Positions 38,101-50,500 of a stretch of DNA of 64,000 bases are shown here, piece by piece. The notes under the pieces were generated by a model, which saw only the letters and a program-made list of their open reading frames with translations, did not search any database and had not been told where the DNA came from. Each line of letters starts with the position of its first letter. Positions within the stretch are counted from its first letter, which is position 1. Source of the stretch: Zerene cesonia. Lineage: Eukaryota; Arthropoda; Insecta; Lepidoptera; Pieridae. The translations under genes and the position numbers were made by a program. The DNA is taken from contig NC_052113.1 of the NCBI RefSeq assembly GCF_012273895.1, positions 1,240,001-1,304,000 of the forward strand, given 5' to 3'.

Positions 38101-41100
38101 ATCCAAAATCGGTAGTGACGAACCGAAAGCTGTGACGTCTTAAAGCAGTCTTAAAACAGTCAGTCAGTATCTAGAACTATTCAGACTTATATTTAAGCAA
38201 TTCCTGGGATTTTAAGTCATATATTATATCATCAGCCCATTATACTGCAGGGACACGGGCCTCCTATGATAATTGAGACCAGCACCTACTATTGCGGGTT
38301 AGCAGATGTCACGATATGCCGGTTTCCTCATGAAGTTTTTTTTTCACCGTTTCGAGCAGCGGTGACTTGAATAATGTGCAGATAAATTTGAAAAATCAAT
38401 TTATTTCGAACGCTCATCCTGTCTCGAACCCTAGACTTTTCAATATAAATTCGAGGTCAAAACCACTGAGCCACCGCTGCTATTTTATTATACCTAAATA
38501 TTTTATGTGATTATATTATATGTTTATATAATTACATTTTGGTTATAATAATATCATGGGTGACAGCATGAATGACTTAATGGCACTAGTAGTTGACATC
38601 ATAGATATGTGGGGCATTGTAGACAAGTCCCATATTAATTCTTATTATTCGTCACATATTTACAAAAGTTTGCTAGTTTATTTTTTCCAACATAAAAAGA
38701 AAACTACTTACCTACACAGACATGTAGTTGATTTATAGCATACTTCAGTACTCCCGTTTCCTAACATATATAATTCGACAATGAATATTAACAAAGGAAT
38801 TCTTAGTTTTAACGACAATTCTCATCTATTTTTTTTAGTACCATCGTGTTCAATAAAAGAACTAGTAAAGAAGAGCTTGAACTATTTAATTATAAATTGT
38901 CAAATTTCTTAAAACGCCTAAAATGTATGTAACCATTTACCGACTACGATGAAATGAAACTTAAAACTTAGGTCACCCTATTTTATAACAATAACTTTTA
39001 AGTTTTTCTAGCTTTTAAATTATGTCTTAGTTACCTATTTTCTTGTGGGATAAAAAACAGATAAACACTCATGATTTATAGAAATAAGTACCTAACATTG
39101 CTTTTGTTTTCTTTTTCGCCTTTGAAATTTCTACTTAAAAAATTTAAGCATTATTTTGTTAATCAAACTAACCTGAACAAAAATTACAAGAAATACACGT
39201 TATTATTTTCAACTTGGCACTTCAAGCATTTCATGCAGGCATAGACAAGACAAGCATGCAAACATTAGCCAACATTACCTGTACGACGACCAAGCTATGT
39301 CTCTGGAGAATCCGGCGGATGTTAATAGAATGTAGGCAAAACTAAAGCCAGCCGAAATCCCGATCACCAGTGTTAGCACAAACCGGCGCCCCATCACCCG
39401 GCCCTCCGCCTGCACAGTTGTGTACATTGCGTTCCAAATTCAAAAAGCACCATAAACAATTCCAATTTATTTATTTTTTAATTTATTTTTTTATACATCA
39501 GCGCCTCGTGTGTTCACGCAACGAGTAGCTAGACTCCAATGTTTGAGTACGTAATTTATTTACCATTTTGCCGAGTAAAATGTGAACGCTACTAACTATA
39601 ACAATGAAGTTATGAGAATTTTATCTTATGCACTATTTTATAAACATTAAATACAATCAGTCTTCAGTTTATATAGCGATAAACAGCTATAATTATGTCC
39701 ATTTAAATGTCTGCGATTCGTTCGACACACTTCAGTCTATTGAACTGTTCCACATGGAATTTAATAGGTTTGATTGTAGTTTTGTTGGTTGTACACTTCG
39801 GAATAGCAAAGCACTATGTAAACTAATTATTGACAGCACAAGTCTCATCTCGTGGGTGTATAATCACACGGTCAGGCGTGTTATCTCTGCGTTATCACAT
39901 CTTTCCGACCGCGCTGACATAAAGCCGATTGACCAGTAATAGTGACCTCGGGGCATTTCCCGTATTGAACCACACTGAGGTGCCCGGAGGATAATTTTTA
40001 AGGGAATATTATGAAAAACTGCTCGACTTACTGTGGTATCTGAGAAAGTCCAATTATTTAACTATACAAGAACAAATCTATAAATTTTTGTTACAATGTA
40101 GCCAAGTGCAGGTAGATTGCCTCTCTTTTAAGAGGCTCCATAAGTGGTTTTCGTTCATACCAAACGGATTAATTGTATTCCTTTATCGCGATAAAAACAT
40201 CTCGTCTGTCTCTCTCGTCACATATAATCAATGACAAACATTTATAGTTACGGCGGCAATTTAGCAAAAATTTAAATTTAAAACTGATTCTATGCCAATC
40301 GAGGGTCTTTCTATAATTTTTTTTAATACAAATTTAAACGAAGAATTGAACTTTTTTATCCGAACACCATTTTAAGTATATCCGAGTTATTTGTTTATGG
40401 TAAAAAATTAAATTTTGAACCGATTGTATTTCGAAATTGGAACGAGCACTGTTACTTTCAAAGTGATACTGCAAGTGCCTACTTTCTACATGAACACACT
40501 TACATATTTCTGTCGCATCGTGTACAACTGTGCGTTTCGGCTAGCGCAGCTGAAATGTTATTCACATACATATCGTGTTTACATACATGTTTGTTTGTTT
40601 ATTAGTGTTTTGTTTGTTGCTAGTTGGAGGCGTGCATCAGATATTTTCAAGACATTGTTACATAACGAGTTATTAAGATATAAACAGTATTATTTTTGTA
40701 GTAAGCAAAATATTATAACAAGGGATTAATTAGTAACGAAAATACTTAAAAAGTAAATACTACAGTTGTTAATTGTTAAGACAATATGTGTATTAAGTTT
40801 AAATGCAAATGACCATAAGAGTTTACCCATAATTTAATTATGAATTATAAATTAAAAAAATACTAATTTATAGAAAATTACTTTGGAATTCAGTAACATT
40901 TTATTTTAAATCATTTGCTGGATAACAGCACAAAAACAAAGTCCACACATAGATGATATTATTATCAGAAGTTAGTTATTTGATACTTATAGAATAAATT
41001 TTATTTACATTGAGATGAGGCATTAGTCCGGTCAAATTAGACCAAAAAATCAGTAAACCCACGACAAATTCAGGGGAAGCTGAAAATTCTTACAATTGTT

Positions 41101-43305
41101 TAAATTATAATTATAAACATTGTCTTAAAAGTCCCAATCTATCCCATCATCATCCCAGTAAATCTTGCTTTTCAAACATTTTGAATACAGTTGTTTTACC
41201 GAGTTTCATTATACCTGATATTCTCAGAATAATACTCATGAGTATTTTATATTTTAAATGTAACTTAAAATCACCGACAGAAACATATTCTTACTTACAT
41301 TACAGCTACAGAAAGTATATGGGTGAGGTACTTAGGCATATTATGACGCTCGCAATTTTTTGCATCGTTATATCTCAGAAGCGGTGGCTTTTAGGGAAAA
41401 AATTATTGATACCTTTTTTATAGGAAATTCCCTGATCTACAAATTATGTCTGGGGTAATTTTGCGATAAAACTTACCGTTTTCAAGAAAATCGCGAAAAA
41501 CTCATTTTTTGGACCTTATTACCCCGCTAAAATTTTTTCCTTACATGGGATCGGTTGGGACTTTTAAGACAATGTTTATAATTATAATTTAAACAATTTT
41601 AAGAATTTTCAGCTTCCCCTGAATTTGTCGTGGGTCAAATGTCTAAATTGACCGGACTACATATTATATTGATGGCATATTATTACTGAAACACAAATAT
41701 CATCTAACAGTAACGTAAAACAACACTTTTGTAGCTTTATTTTGATATTTTCACCGATTTCCTGAATGACATCATTCTGCATAAGGGTTTTCAACACATT
41801 GACCTGAATGATATGAAATTTCTACAACAAAAAAACTATATTAAATACAGTGCTAAACACACCAATGAATATTTGTTTTTGATAGTTTGTAGTTTTGTTG
41901 GTTAGTATCTATGACATACAAGTTTGAATAAAGAGATTATGAAACATGACCTCAAATAAATGATGAAAAATTATACATTAAGAAATTGCCTTTAAATATA
42001 ACAATAATATTATCATAACGAAAATGTCATCTTTAAACAACAAACTTTTTATATTAAAGTAAAATTGTACTTACAAATAAAAAGTATATATATACAAGTC
42101 AATTTGTGAACCCAATTACCAGTCACAAACCAGTTAACTCTTATCAAAATTCACTATTTAAAACATGCCACAAATTGTTTCAGTGATAAGGAGTGCTGTA
42201 TATTGCTATATACTAATTAATAGAAAGTATTTAAAAGTTCTTGCTCAAGCAAATAACTTATTATCTGTTGTAGGTGAAGATATAATTAAAATTTTTAAAT
42301 GCTTGTAGATGGAAAATTAAGTTTACACTTGGATGTCATGAGAAAATCCTCCTTTTAGACTGAACAAGTATGATTGATGACTGGTGTATTATTTCCAAAA
42401 ATATTATTATTACATTTCTTTTTTTTTAATGGCGAAGCAAGCAATGGAGCAGGTGGGCCACCTGATGTTAAGTTGTCACCACAGCCCATAAACACTTGTA
42501 ATACTGGTGATGACATATGATTTACTGGTTAAGAAATTTATTATTTAGATTCTTAAACTGTTATCTATTATGGAAGTTGAAATTTCTTCAATAGCCTTTG
42601 ATTCATAATTTTTTCAATACTGTAATAGATATTATGGTTGAAGTAATACAATTATCCTGCCATGGTTGTATTTAGTATTATATATTTAAATTGTGACATG
42701 TATTTAGAACTATCTAGACTATCAACTGCAATGAATTATATAATTTAAGTAAAAAAGAACCTCCGCTGAGATGTTTCAACACAGTTAAAATTAGAATCCT
42801 CCAGCTCCTATCCCCAGTTACAAAATGATACCATAAACCCCCCCCCCCCCCCCTCCTCCCCGGCGACAAATATGAAGAAAAGTCAGTTTGGATTATCTGG
42901 ATGTCTAATGACAACAATAATTATTTGTTTGGTTGATCAAACTTCTACTACACATACTTGTTCAAAGTACAAGGCATAACATTAAATTAAAAAAGGTTAC
43001 CAATTGCCATTATTCGGTAAATTAATATCCAATACAAATATATGTAAAAACTTTGGATAACCATGGAAAAGCAATGAAATTTAAATATGGTTTCAATAAA
43101 GGACTACATGGTTTATCAATTTATTTTAGATTTTTAATGTATTTAAGCTATTAAGTTAAAACTTACCATAAAATTGCCGTAAAACAAGTAACGACACTTC
43201 ATTTATTGACTATTTAACGCAAGGGAATTAGTTTGAGGATACAAATAAGATAACAATAAACATTTAAATTGCAATATTTAGTAAATAAATGTTACTTACG
43301 GTCAT
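32107..43305 (-). CDS. Core 1 beta-1,3-galactosyltransferase (C1GalT1-like, GT31)
   Basis: Transfers galactose from UDP-Gal to Ser/Thr-linked GalNAc, making the core 1 (T antigen) mucin O-glycan in the Golgi. Coding exons in order: 43305-43300 (ATGACC only), 39409-39279, 35879-35647, 35185-35047, 34372-34276, 33266-33140, 32757-32603, 32271-32107 (TGA); phases all agree, 350 residues, near the family's usual 360-390. Type II layout: short basic cytoplasmic end, signal anchor about 11-33, short stem, catalytic region from about 85 (VRVLCWVMT). Family blocks: HVKATWGKRCNKLLFMST, DWFMKADDDT with the metal-binding DDD at 167-169, YMSGGAGYVLS, GAEDAEMG, FWYWKYIYYP, CCSDHAVSFHYV and YHLRPYG. C194 replaces an Arg found in the human GRRFKP block. 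Fly C1GalTA is the likely counterpart. An alternative start is Met8 in exon 2. Confidence 0.93.
34867..35012 (-). repeat. Helitron-type remnant in C1GalT intron 4
   Basis: Left CTAGACGCTCGCCCCGGCTCCG and right TTTATAATATTATATTAG are eroded reverse ends of the CTAG family; internal GGGATAAAAAGTATCCTATC is a common block of it. Confidence 0.55.
36735..37018 (-). repeat. Family-A repeat in C1GalT intron 2, reverse
   Basis: On the minus strand it carries TTTTATGTCACCGTCGGCAA, GGGTCGCCCGGTGGTAAGCG, CACAGCCCATGAACATTTGG, CCTTACGCCTCCACAAATGG and AATGGGATGGGTAAGGAAAA, the order seen in 6259-6475. Confidence 0.75.
37560..37696 (+). repeat. Helitron-type remnant in C1GalT intron 2
   Basis: Core CTACAGGACTGATTTCAAAA and TTAGAAAGCTGTATCTTCAC; right end GAAGCCGGGGCAGACCGCTAG before T. 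Confidence 0.6.
38225..38483 (-). repeat. GAT-tailed SINE copy in C1GalT intron 2
   Basis: Runs from ATCATCAGCCCATTATACTG to ACCACTGAGCCACCGCTGC. Read on the minus strand the head is GCAGCGGTGGCTCAGTGG, tRNA A-box-like, and TAGGGTTCGAGACAGG resembles a B box, so the family is tRNA-derived. Confidence 0.8.
41024..41659. mobile_element. MITE with long terminal inverted repeats (C1GalT intron 1)
   Basis: Left arm TAGTCCGGTCAAATTAGACC onwards and right arm ending GGTCAAATGTCTAAATTGAC then CGGACTA are inverted repeats over about 110 bases with few mismatches, including ACGACAAATTCAGGGGAAGC and AACATTGTCTTAAAAGTCCC. A CAT trinucleotide borders both ends and may be the target duplication. The interior (about 420 bases) has an 80-codon frame that looks like chance; no transposase seen. 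Confidence 0.8.
42421..42503 (+). repeat. Family-A repeat, diverged 5' copy
   Basis: GGAGCAGGTGGGCCACCTGATG then TTAAGTTGTCACCACAGCCC and ATAAACACTTG, preceded by a T-run. Confidence 0.6.
42838..42853. repeat. Poly-C tract
   Basis: An uninterrupted C run of about 15 bases followed by TCCTCCCCGGCG, unusual in this AT-rich intron. Confidence 0.85.
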
Positions 43306-44508
43306 TGTCGACAGATTTTATCCTACCGAAGAGTGCCGGATTTTAAAACGATTTTTACATCGTCGATTTAAGACTATTATAAAAAGCTTATTAGAACAGA
43401 TATTTTAGTTTTGTTCGAAAATATTTGTTTAATCTTACGTCGGCATAAATTTTAGTACGGTTTAAATTTTACAAATTTGAGATCCATATCTAATAATATC
43501 ATCACATTGTTCACATATCTTTGATAAATATTGTCAACAAATTTATTTGCAGAATTACGTCGCGTTGAAAGTTTGAAACTGACTCTTGACAGACATTAGC
43601 TATTAGCACAGATTATGTTCTAGTCACAGAGTAAGTAGCATATTGCGTATACTAGTTTGGCCATCAGACAAAAGGTTTGTTCTAACTCAAAAATTTTTCA
43701 ACTTCAACAAAAAAACCTAAACTACAAGGTTGTCAAAATAAATAATGAATTATACCTATACCCTGTACATGTTAGCTTGATCTTTTTGACTAGTGATGAG
43801 AAACTGAAACTATTTAGTAGTCTAATTGCAAATGTTATATCCCTGCATGAGCGTCAACATACATACATTATACACATGTTTACATCACAGATTGATAGTA
43901 ATTCGTAGTTTGCACGCATGTGCGTTGCCGAGGAAAACTACAATATTGACAGTGGTCAGCTCTTTACAATGTTCCTCTTCGAAATCGTTGAAGTTTGCAC
44001 TTAAGATAGTGTCTCCATATATATGATGAAAGGCCAGAGCGAAAAATCCACGAATTTGAGCCATATTTTAAAGGCACATCATTTTTTCTTGCTTTTTTGG
44101 TGGCGTGATGCCGTAATACGATATATTTGTCAAGTTTTGTTCATCATAATATTATATACGCATTTATCACGCTATGAACTTCTGTGTGTGGAACTTACTT
44201 TAATAACCATTGAGTCTCCATAGACGATTAATCTTTATTCTCTGTTATCTCTGAGCTTGGACGTCATTGTGATAATTTACCAATAGAGGGCAGAGGCGGG
44301 GGCCGGGGGGGCCATAAATTATTCGCCATATTGTTTTTGTAGTAAGCGGATAGCGATAGTTATCGAGAAAAATATTATTGCTTTCTTTTTTTTTATTTGC
44401 ATTTCCATAAATGTGAATTAATTTTTGAATATGTTTACTTAAGAAAACTTTAATATGGGTGTGAATGACAGTGGTTATGCAGTAATTTATTTTTAACAGT
44501 GCATCAAG
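43306..44508. promoter_or_regulatory. Divergent spacer between C1GalT and the SEFIR receptor gene
   Basis: The start codons are 1.2 kb apart on opposite strands, so 5' UTRs and proximal promoters of both should lie here. A GC-rich patch (GGCAGAGGCGGGGGCCGG near 44287) stands out about 220 bases before the receptor ATG. Reading frames in the spacer look random. Confidence 0.45.
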
Positions 44509-47500
44509 ATGGGTCGACTGTGGATTGTTTTCATTTCGTTTTGTTTATTGCATTACGTTTGTTGTTCTGAACAGCATTTTCAAATATGCCAGAACAACAC
44601 GAAGATACGTAGCTGCACGCCGCAGGTATGTCATAATTTGTTATAATTACCTACTTAGATATATATAACTAAACGACGGTCAGTATTGATTTATTGGTTT
44701 TGTCGTCAACCTTGAACTGCATAAGTATATACCTGCCTACCTATATCAAAAACTTAAACTCGCTTTTTTCATTAAGTATTCATTATTTCGTTATGTAAAT
44801 TTCTTAACATTGGCTTTGAATATGATATCGAAAATCCATTTTTTGTTGCAATCTTGCGTCTGCTGCAACACCGAGATACTTATCATCGATATAAATAATT
44901 CAAATTCCAGATCTTATCAAAACGGACATTAATGTTAGCAATTCACAACTTTCAACAAGCAGTGACTAATAAACTACGATATTTGGTTCATTTACATTAA
45001 TCTTTTGATGTTTTTTAAAAATGTGGATATCATCTTTAGATTAATCTAAGGGTATGCGATTTACACATAGTGTCCATTTCATTTGAATATTAAATAGCTA
45101 TGTCAAATCAAAACAGATCTTTATGTGCTCTACAATAAAACATTTTTAACAATGATCATCATCAACCCATATATGTTCCCACTGCTGGGACACAGGCCTC
45201 ATATGAGGATTCAGGCCAATACTCACCACGCTGGCCAAGTGCGGGTTGGCAGATGTCACATGTCGTCGAACTTTTGATTCCCAGACATGCCGGTTTCCTC
45301 ACGATCAAACGACGAAACGAAATAAAATCAATTTATTTCCTGCATGCACGGCTGGTCTAGAACCCCGGCTTATCGATTTTGAAGTCCGAGGTCCTCACCA
45401 CTCAGCCACCACTGCATATCTTAGTGACTATGATAAAATTTAAATAACCCATTCCTGCAAAATGTAAGAAATAGATACTAAAGAGCACTATAGAGAAAAG
45501 CTTGGATTGTACTGTAAATTGTTAAAGCATGAGCAATGAAGAAAAATATTAAATTAAAACTGTACAGGATATCTAGCTTAGCACTTTCCAGCGTTGAATT
45601 ACTTCTGCTTTGAGACATCATGTTAGCCACAAACAAAAAAAAAAACATAAGCCGAGGTATCATAATCAAATCAATCATATTCACATTTCAAACTGTGAAC
45701 ATTACCAGAATTTCAATTTAAATGCAACCTTGAACTTTCCAATTGAAGAGATATTTGACAATAGAAACCTTGATTATTTAGTTAAAGTGCAATGCTTCAT
45801 CAGCCATATTAATCATAAAAGGCACCAGGATTTATCAAGGGAGTTCTCTTAGCCCAGCTACAGTTTCATGTGACCCAGCAAACAAATTTTGATACAAGGC
45901 CTCATGAAATCTCACATCTGTCAATGGAAAGAAGTGCAGACTATATAAAATTACTTACTAGATTGAATATTACCATATTGAGAAATGCTATTCTTTTTAC
46001 AGATTTTGGGTGAAAAATATTCTGATGACGACACCTGCAGGGTTCAATACATACCACCAAACAGCTCTGACTGTGTAGATTACTTTGGGCCAATAGAAAA
46101 TAATTCCCATATTGGAGGAGTTAGCCTACGACCATACATACTGCCAGTAATACAGAGCAATGACACTCTGTATTTACCGCTTAATTACACTGTACTCAAT
46201 ATTACATTCAGTAATATTAAATGGAAGAGTAAGTATAATTTTCTTAATTATTTTGTTTTATTATATAATGTTAATTTTAGGGGACTAAATGAGCTCAAAA
46301 TTGTTTCATAATACACTTAACCCAAAGTATGATCAACTGAATATATTTTACAACCAGCCACTAAACGAAAATTTGTTGAAATGACCTTGAAATTTCTTGA
46401 CAAAATACGTAAGCTGCTTCAGGATGTATGCTAATTTGTGTTGTAAACATAATGCTTCTAATAATATGATAGAAAATCACTAACATCCTAGAGACCTCTA
46501 AAGATTTTTTTTTACTATCAAAAACTGTGCTAATGTATGGTATAATTCTATTTTCTTTTTAATTATTCTTTGCTTGAAGAATAATTAGCAAAACTTACTT
46601 GGACAAAAAATTATTAGTAATCCTAAGTTATGCGAATTGAATATTCTTATTTTTGAGTGCAGTTCTAGTGTGTACCAATCCGTATGATCATTGATTCGTT
46701 GATAGTATAAATGTGTACATGCTAGCTCTTGTAGCCCTCTTAAGAATTTGTTTGGTTGAATCTCTGGAACAATTGATTTGAATTGAAAAATTGCTTTCAT
46801 GTATGAAGAAGTTGTTAAACAAATGATAATAATAATTTCATTTATAGGGTATGGTATAATTTGTTTTAAGTCACCAATAAAACACTATTAGTCTATTTAA
46901 CTATGATTTTGTCACTGGATTTACCAATCTTTTTTGTGGTAACTTGAAAAGTTATCTTATTATTTTGTAATTATAATTTAATTTGGTGAATAGTACCTAT
47001 CTGTAAATAATTATTACTACGTAATGTAAATTTGTCCGCATCAGTCAGTTGAAATTGTTACTTTAAATTTAAACATTTTGCACAAATAAGGTTTATCATA
47101 TTATATTTATACATTTCTATCCTGTTATTTAAATCTGGAATGTTATCACATTCTGTTTTTCCTAAATACATCTTCAGCAGATAACACTTACATACAAGGA
47201 AAATAATAGAATTGACAAATAATTATTATCATAATTTGTGATATAAGGTTGATGTGATATTTACTGTAGAATACATTCATCTGAAATTACTGTTACAATT
47301 CTTAATATTAAAGTGAAGCCATTTTATGTTTACTTTTTTGCATTAAAATGCTTTACAAAGTTATGGTCGACAGTGGCGTCGCTTCGGTACGGTGAACGAC
47401 GCGGGTTTTGTAATTTTTTATTTTTGTGTTAATTTGTGTATGTGTGCGATAAAGTGTATGAATATTGAAAAAGAATAGTTTGGAATGGCAGAGCTCAGGA

Positions 47501-50500
47501 GTTTGATAAATTAATAAATGACCTGTCAAAAGTTTTCTAACACAAGTTAAAATGACAAACAAATTTTATTAGAGTTATTTTATTTGATCACTCTTGTTTG
47601 ACCGGAGTGCCTTATTTTATTTATTTATTTTTTATTTTAAACTTTTTGGTGGTGGAAAATTCAAGCATACCAACTATCACTTTGTTATTATTAAAAAACA
47701 ATAGTAAAAGCTATATTTTTATCAAGTTTCATGAGATTTTTTACTTTAAATATTTAAGTATTTTGTACTTTTATTTCCTTTTACGAGGGTCAAGGCTCAA
47801 TTAAAAGCTGTAATGATTCAGTGGTTAGAGCCTTTGTCTTTAGTTTAGGGTTCGGGCTAGATGTCATAGAATTTATATTTAGATTTTTTTCAGTGTTACG
47901 ATTATTTTAATAACGGAAAGGGGGCACAAACAGGTAGCGTTAAATGTTAAATCGCAAATTAAAATCCTTCTATAGCTCAGTTATGGTAAATGCCCGTGAT
48001 GGTAAACTAAACTGGGCCATTGATTACAATTATGGTGAACTAAAAATAGTACTTGATAAAACTCTCTATATATTTGTAGCAATGAAGTTTCGCTTCCAAA
48101 AGTACAAGAGCAAGGAGAGCCACTGCAGGAACATAGTTATATCGAACGATGTTACGATCAACGACCAATCGGTGTTATACTATGACTGCTACTGGTCAGC
48201 TACCGATAGCAATTATAATGGCCAGAGTCATATACTGGACTTCGAGGCTACGGATGACGTGGTAGTGAACAGGGGCCGATATTATTTCAACATACCGTCT
48301 TCACAAATGCTTAGTAAGTCCTACTTTCTATCCTACTATTATTATAAATGCGAAAGTTTGTAAGGATGTGTGTGTGTTTGTTGCTCTTACACGCAAAAAC
48401 CACTGAACCGATTGCAATGAAATTTGGTACATAGATAGCTGGACAAGTGGAATAACATATAGGCAACTTTTTATCCCGATATTCCTACGCGATACGGACT
48501 TACGCGGGTGAAACCGCGGGGCGCAGCTAGTATCTCCAAGCAATAGTTAAACGAAAAAAAAAAATTGTTTTAATTTAGTTTCATAACAATATAATATTGA
48601 TAATGTTACTTTATTTGAACATTGAGTTTTAACATTGTTATTAAACCCAGGAACTGCATGTAATGGCAATAGAAAGTCCAAAGTCACTATAAAGTATTTT
48701 AACTTCGTTAAGTATGAAAAAATTTGAGTGTCTTACAAATATTAAAATTTCAATCGCACAATAGAGTTTCATAAAATCCGTATGAATATTGCAGGTCCAA
48801 CAATAACCGAAAGGGATTGGAAACCGTTCGTCTACATAGAGATACTGACGAGCACTATGAAGTTGCACATAATGCCTCCACCTTCGCAGCTCAACATAAC
48901 CTCTTACCAAATACAAGTCATGAAGGAGTGTGACAACAAGAGTCAATGCAATGAACTCATAAAGACGGCCATTATAAACGTGAGGAACAGTACACAGGAA
49001 GTGACCTACAGTTATAGCCTTCTGAATCCACCCGGGTCATATTATTTCGTTGTGACATCGCAACATAGCAATTGCAAGAGTCAGTCATGCCAGTCTGTGG
49101 AAAGCCCGAGAATTACGATCAGTAAGTATATATTCCTTATCGATCAGTAAATATAAAAAAAGCAGTGGTGGCTCAACGGTGAGAACCTCGGATTTCAAAA
49201 TCGATAAGTCGGGGTTAGAGACCGGGCGAGCGTGCAGGAAATAAATTGATTTTTCAATTTATCTGCGCATGTAGATAACATCACCATTGCTTAAAACGGT
49301 GAAGGAAAACATCGTGAAGAAACCGGCATGTCTGAGAATCAAAAGTTCGACGACATGTGACATCTGCCAACCCGCACTTGGCCAGTGTGGTGGATTATGG
49401 CTTGAACCCTCATAGGAGGCGTGTGTCCCAGCAGTGGGAACATATAAGGGCTGATGATGATGAAGTATATATTCCTACATGAGAATGAAAAATGAAAAAT
49501 TAATTTGTTTCGTACTTAGTCAATATTTTTGCAAAAACGTGGATAGTAAAAAAAAATGGTACATGGGATCTCCTTGTAAGTTTAGAAGGAAACCTATACC
49601 AAGAGGACACGCTGTTTCGTAACCAAAGACAAAACAAAAATGTGTAGGTGTATGTGTATGTATATATTATGTGTATATGTGTGTATGTGTGTGTGTGTGT
49701 TTTTTTTTTATGTCATAGCGGGCAGCTGAGCTTGTGGTTCGCCTGATGGTAAGTGATCACCACCGCCCATAAACATTCGCAAAGGTAGTACCTCTGTGAA
49801 TGCGCTGCCCGCTTTTATGGGGTAAGGGAAAAGGAAAGGATTAACGACTGGGAAGAAGGAATGGACTAGGACGGGTGAGGAAAAGGAAACGGGCCTCCGG
49901 CTCCCCCACTCACCGTACGAAACACAGTGGTATGCCACTATTTTAACGCCGGTTTTCTGTGGGGGTGTGGTACTTCCCCGGTGCGAGCTGGCCCAATTCG
50001 TGCCGAAGCGTGCTCGACTCCCACAAAGTGTGTGTGTCTAGATAATAATTTTATGTCTTTTCGCTACGTAGTATAGAACAAGGTCCCGCGTCTGTCTCTA
50101 TGTATGTATGTATGTATGTATGTATGTATGCTTAGATCTTTAATACTACATAACAGATTTTGATGGGGTTTTTGGTGATTCAAGAGGAAGCTTTATCTGT
50201 ATAATAACATTAATTAAATAACACCGAATTTAACGCGTGCGATCCGACATATATTATACAGGAAACATAAAGCGTGGTAAATACCCACATGTCTCTTTCT
50301 CAATAGTTAAATATTTGCATTTGGAACTAGCTTACAGCCCGCGGCTTCGCTCGCATGGTCTACAAAACTTTGTACTTCGTGGATTTTAGAAGAGTTAGTA
50401 AGACGTTTTTACGACGAGCAAAACTAATGTTTAAAAAACCTCTATTTCATATTTAAAAGATTTATAATATATGTATCTAATTAAATATTCGCAATTTTTT

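Noticed and set aside
41181..41423. 80-codon frame inside the MITE
   Set aside because: It crosses repeat interior with no transposase motifs and low-complexity composition.
45610..45852. 80-codon frame before receptor exon 2
   Set aside because: It lies in intron 1; the frame does not join exon 1 at a valid acceptor in phase 0, whereas exon 2 at 46003 does.
47944..47980. Upstream Met as start of receptor exon 3
   Set aside because: The open frame begins earlier, but phase 1 from exon 2 requires the acceptor CTCAG ending at 47980; earlier AG sites give the wrong phase.
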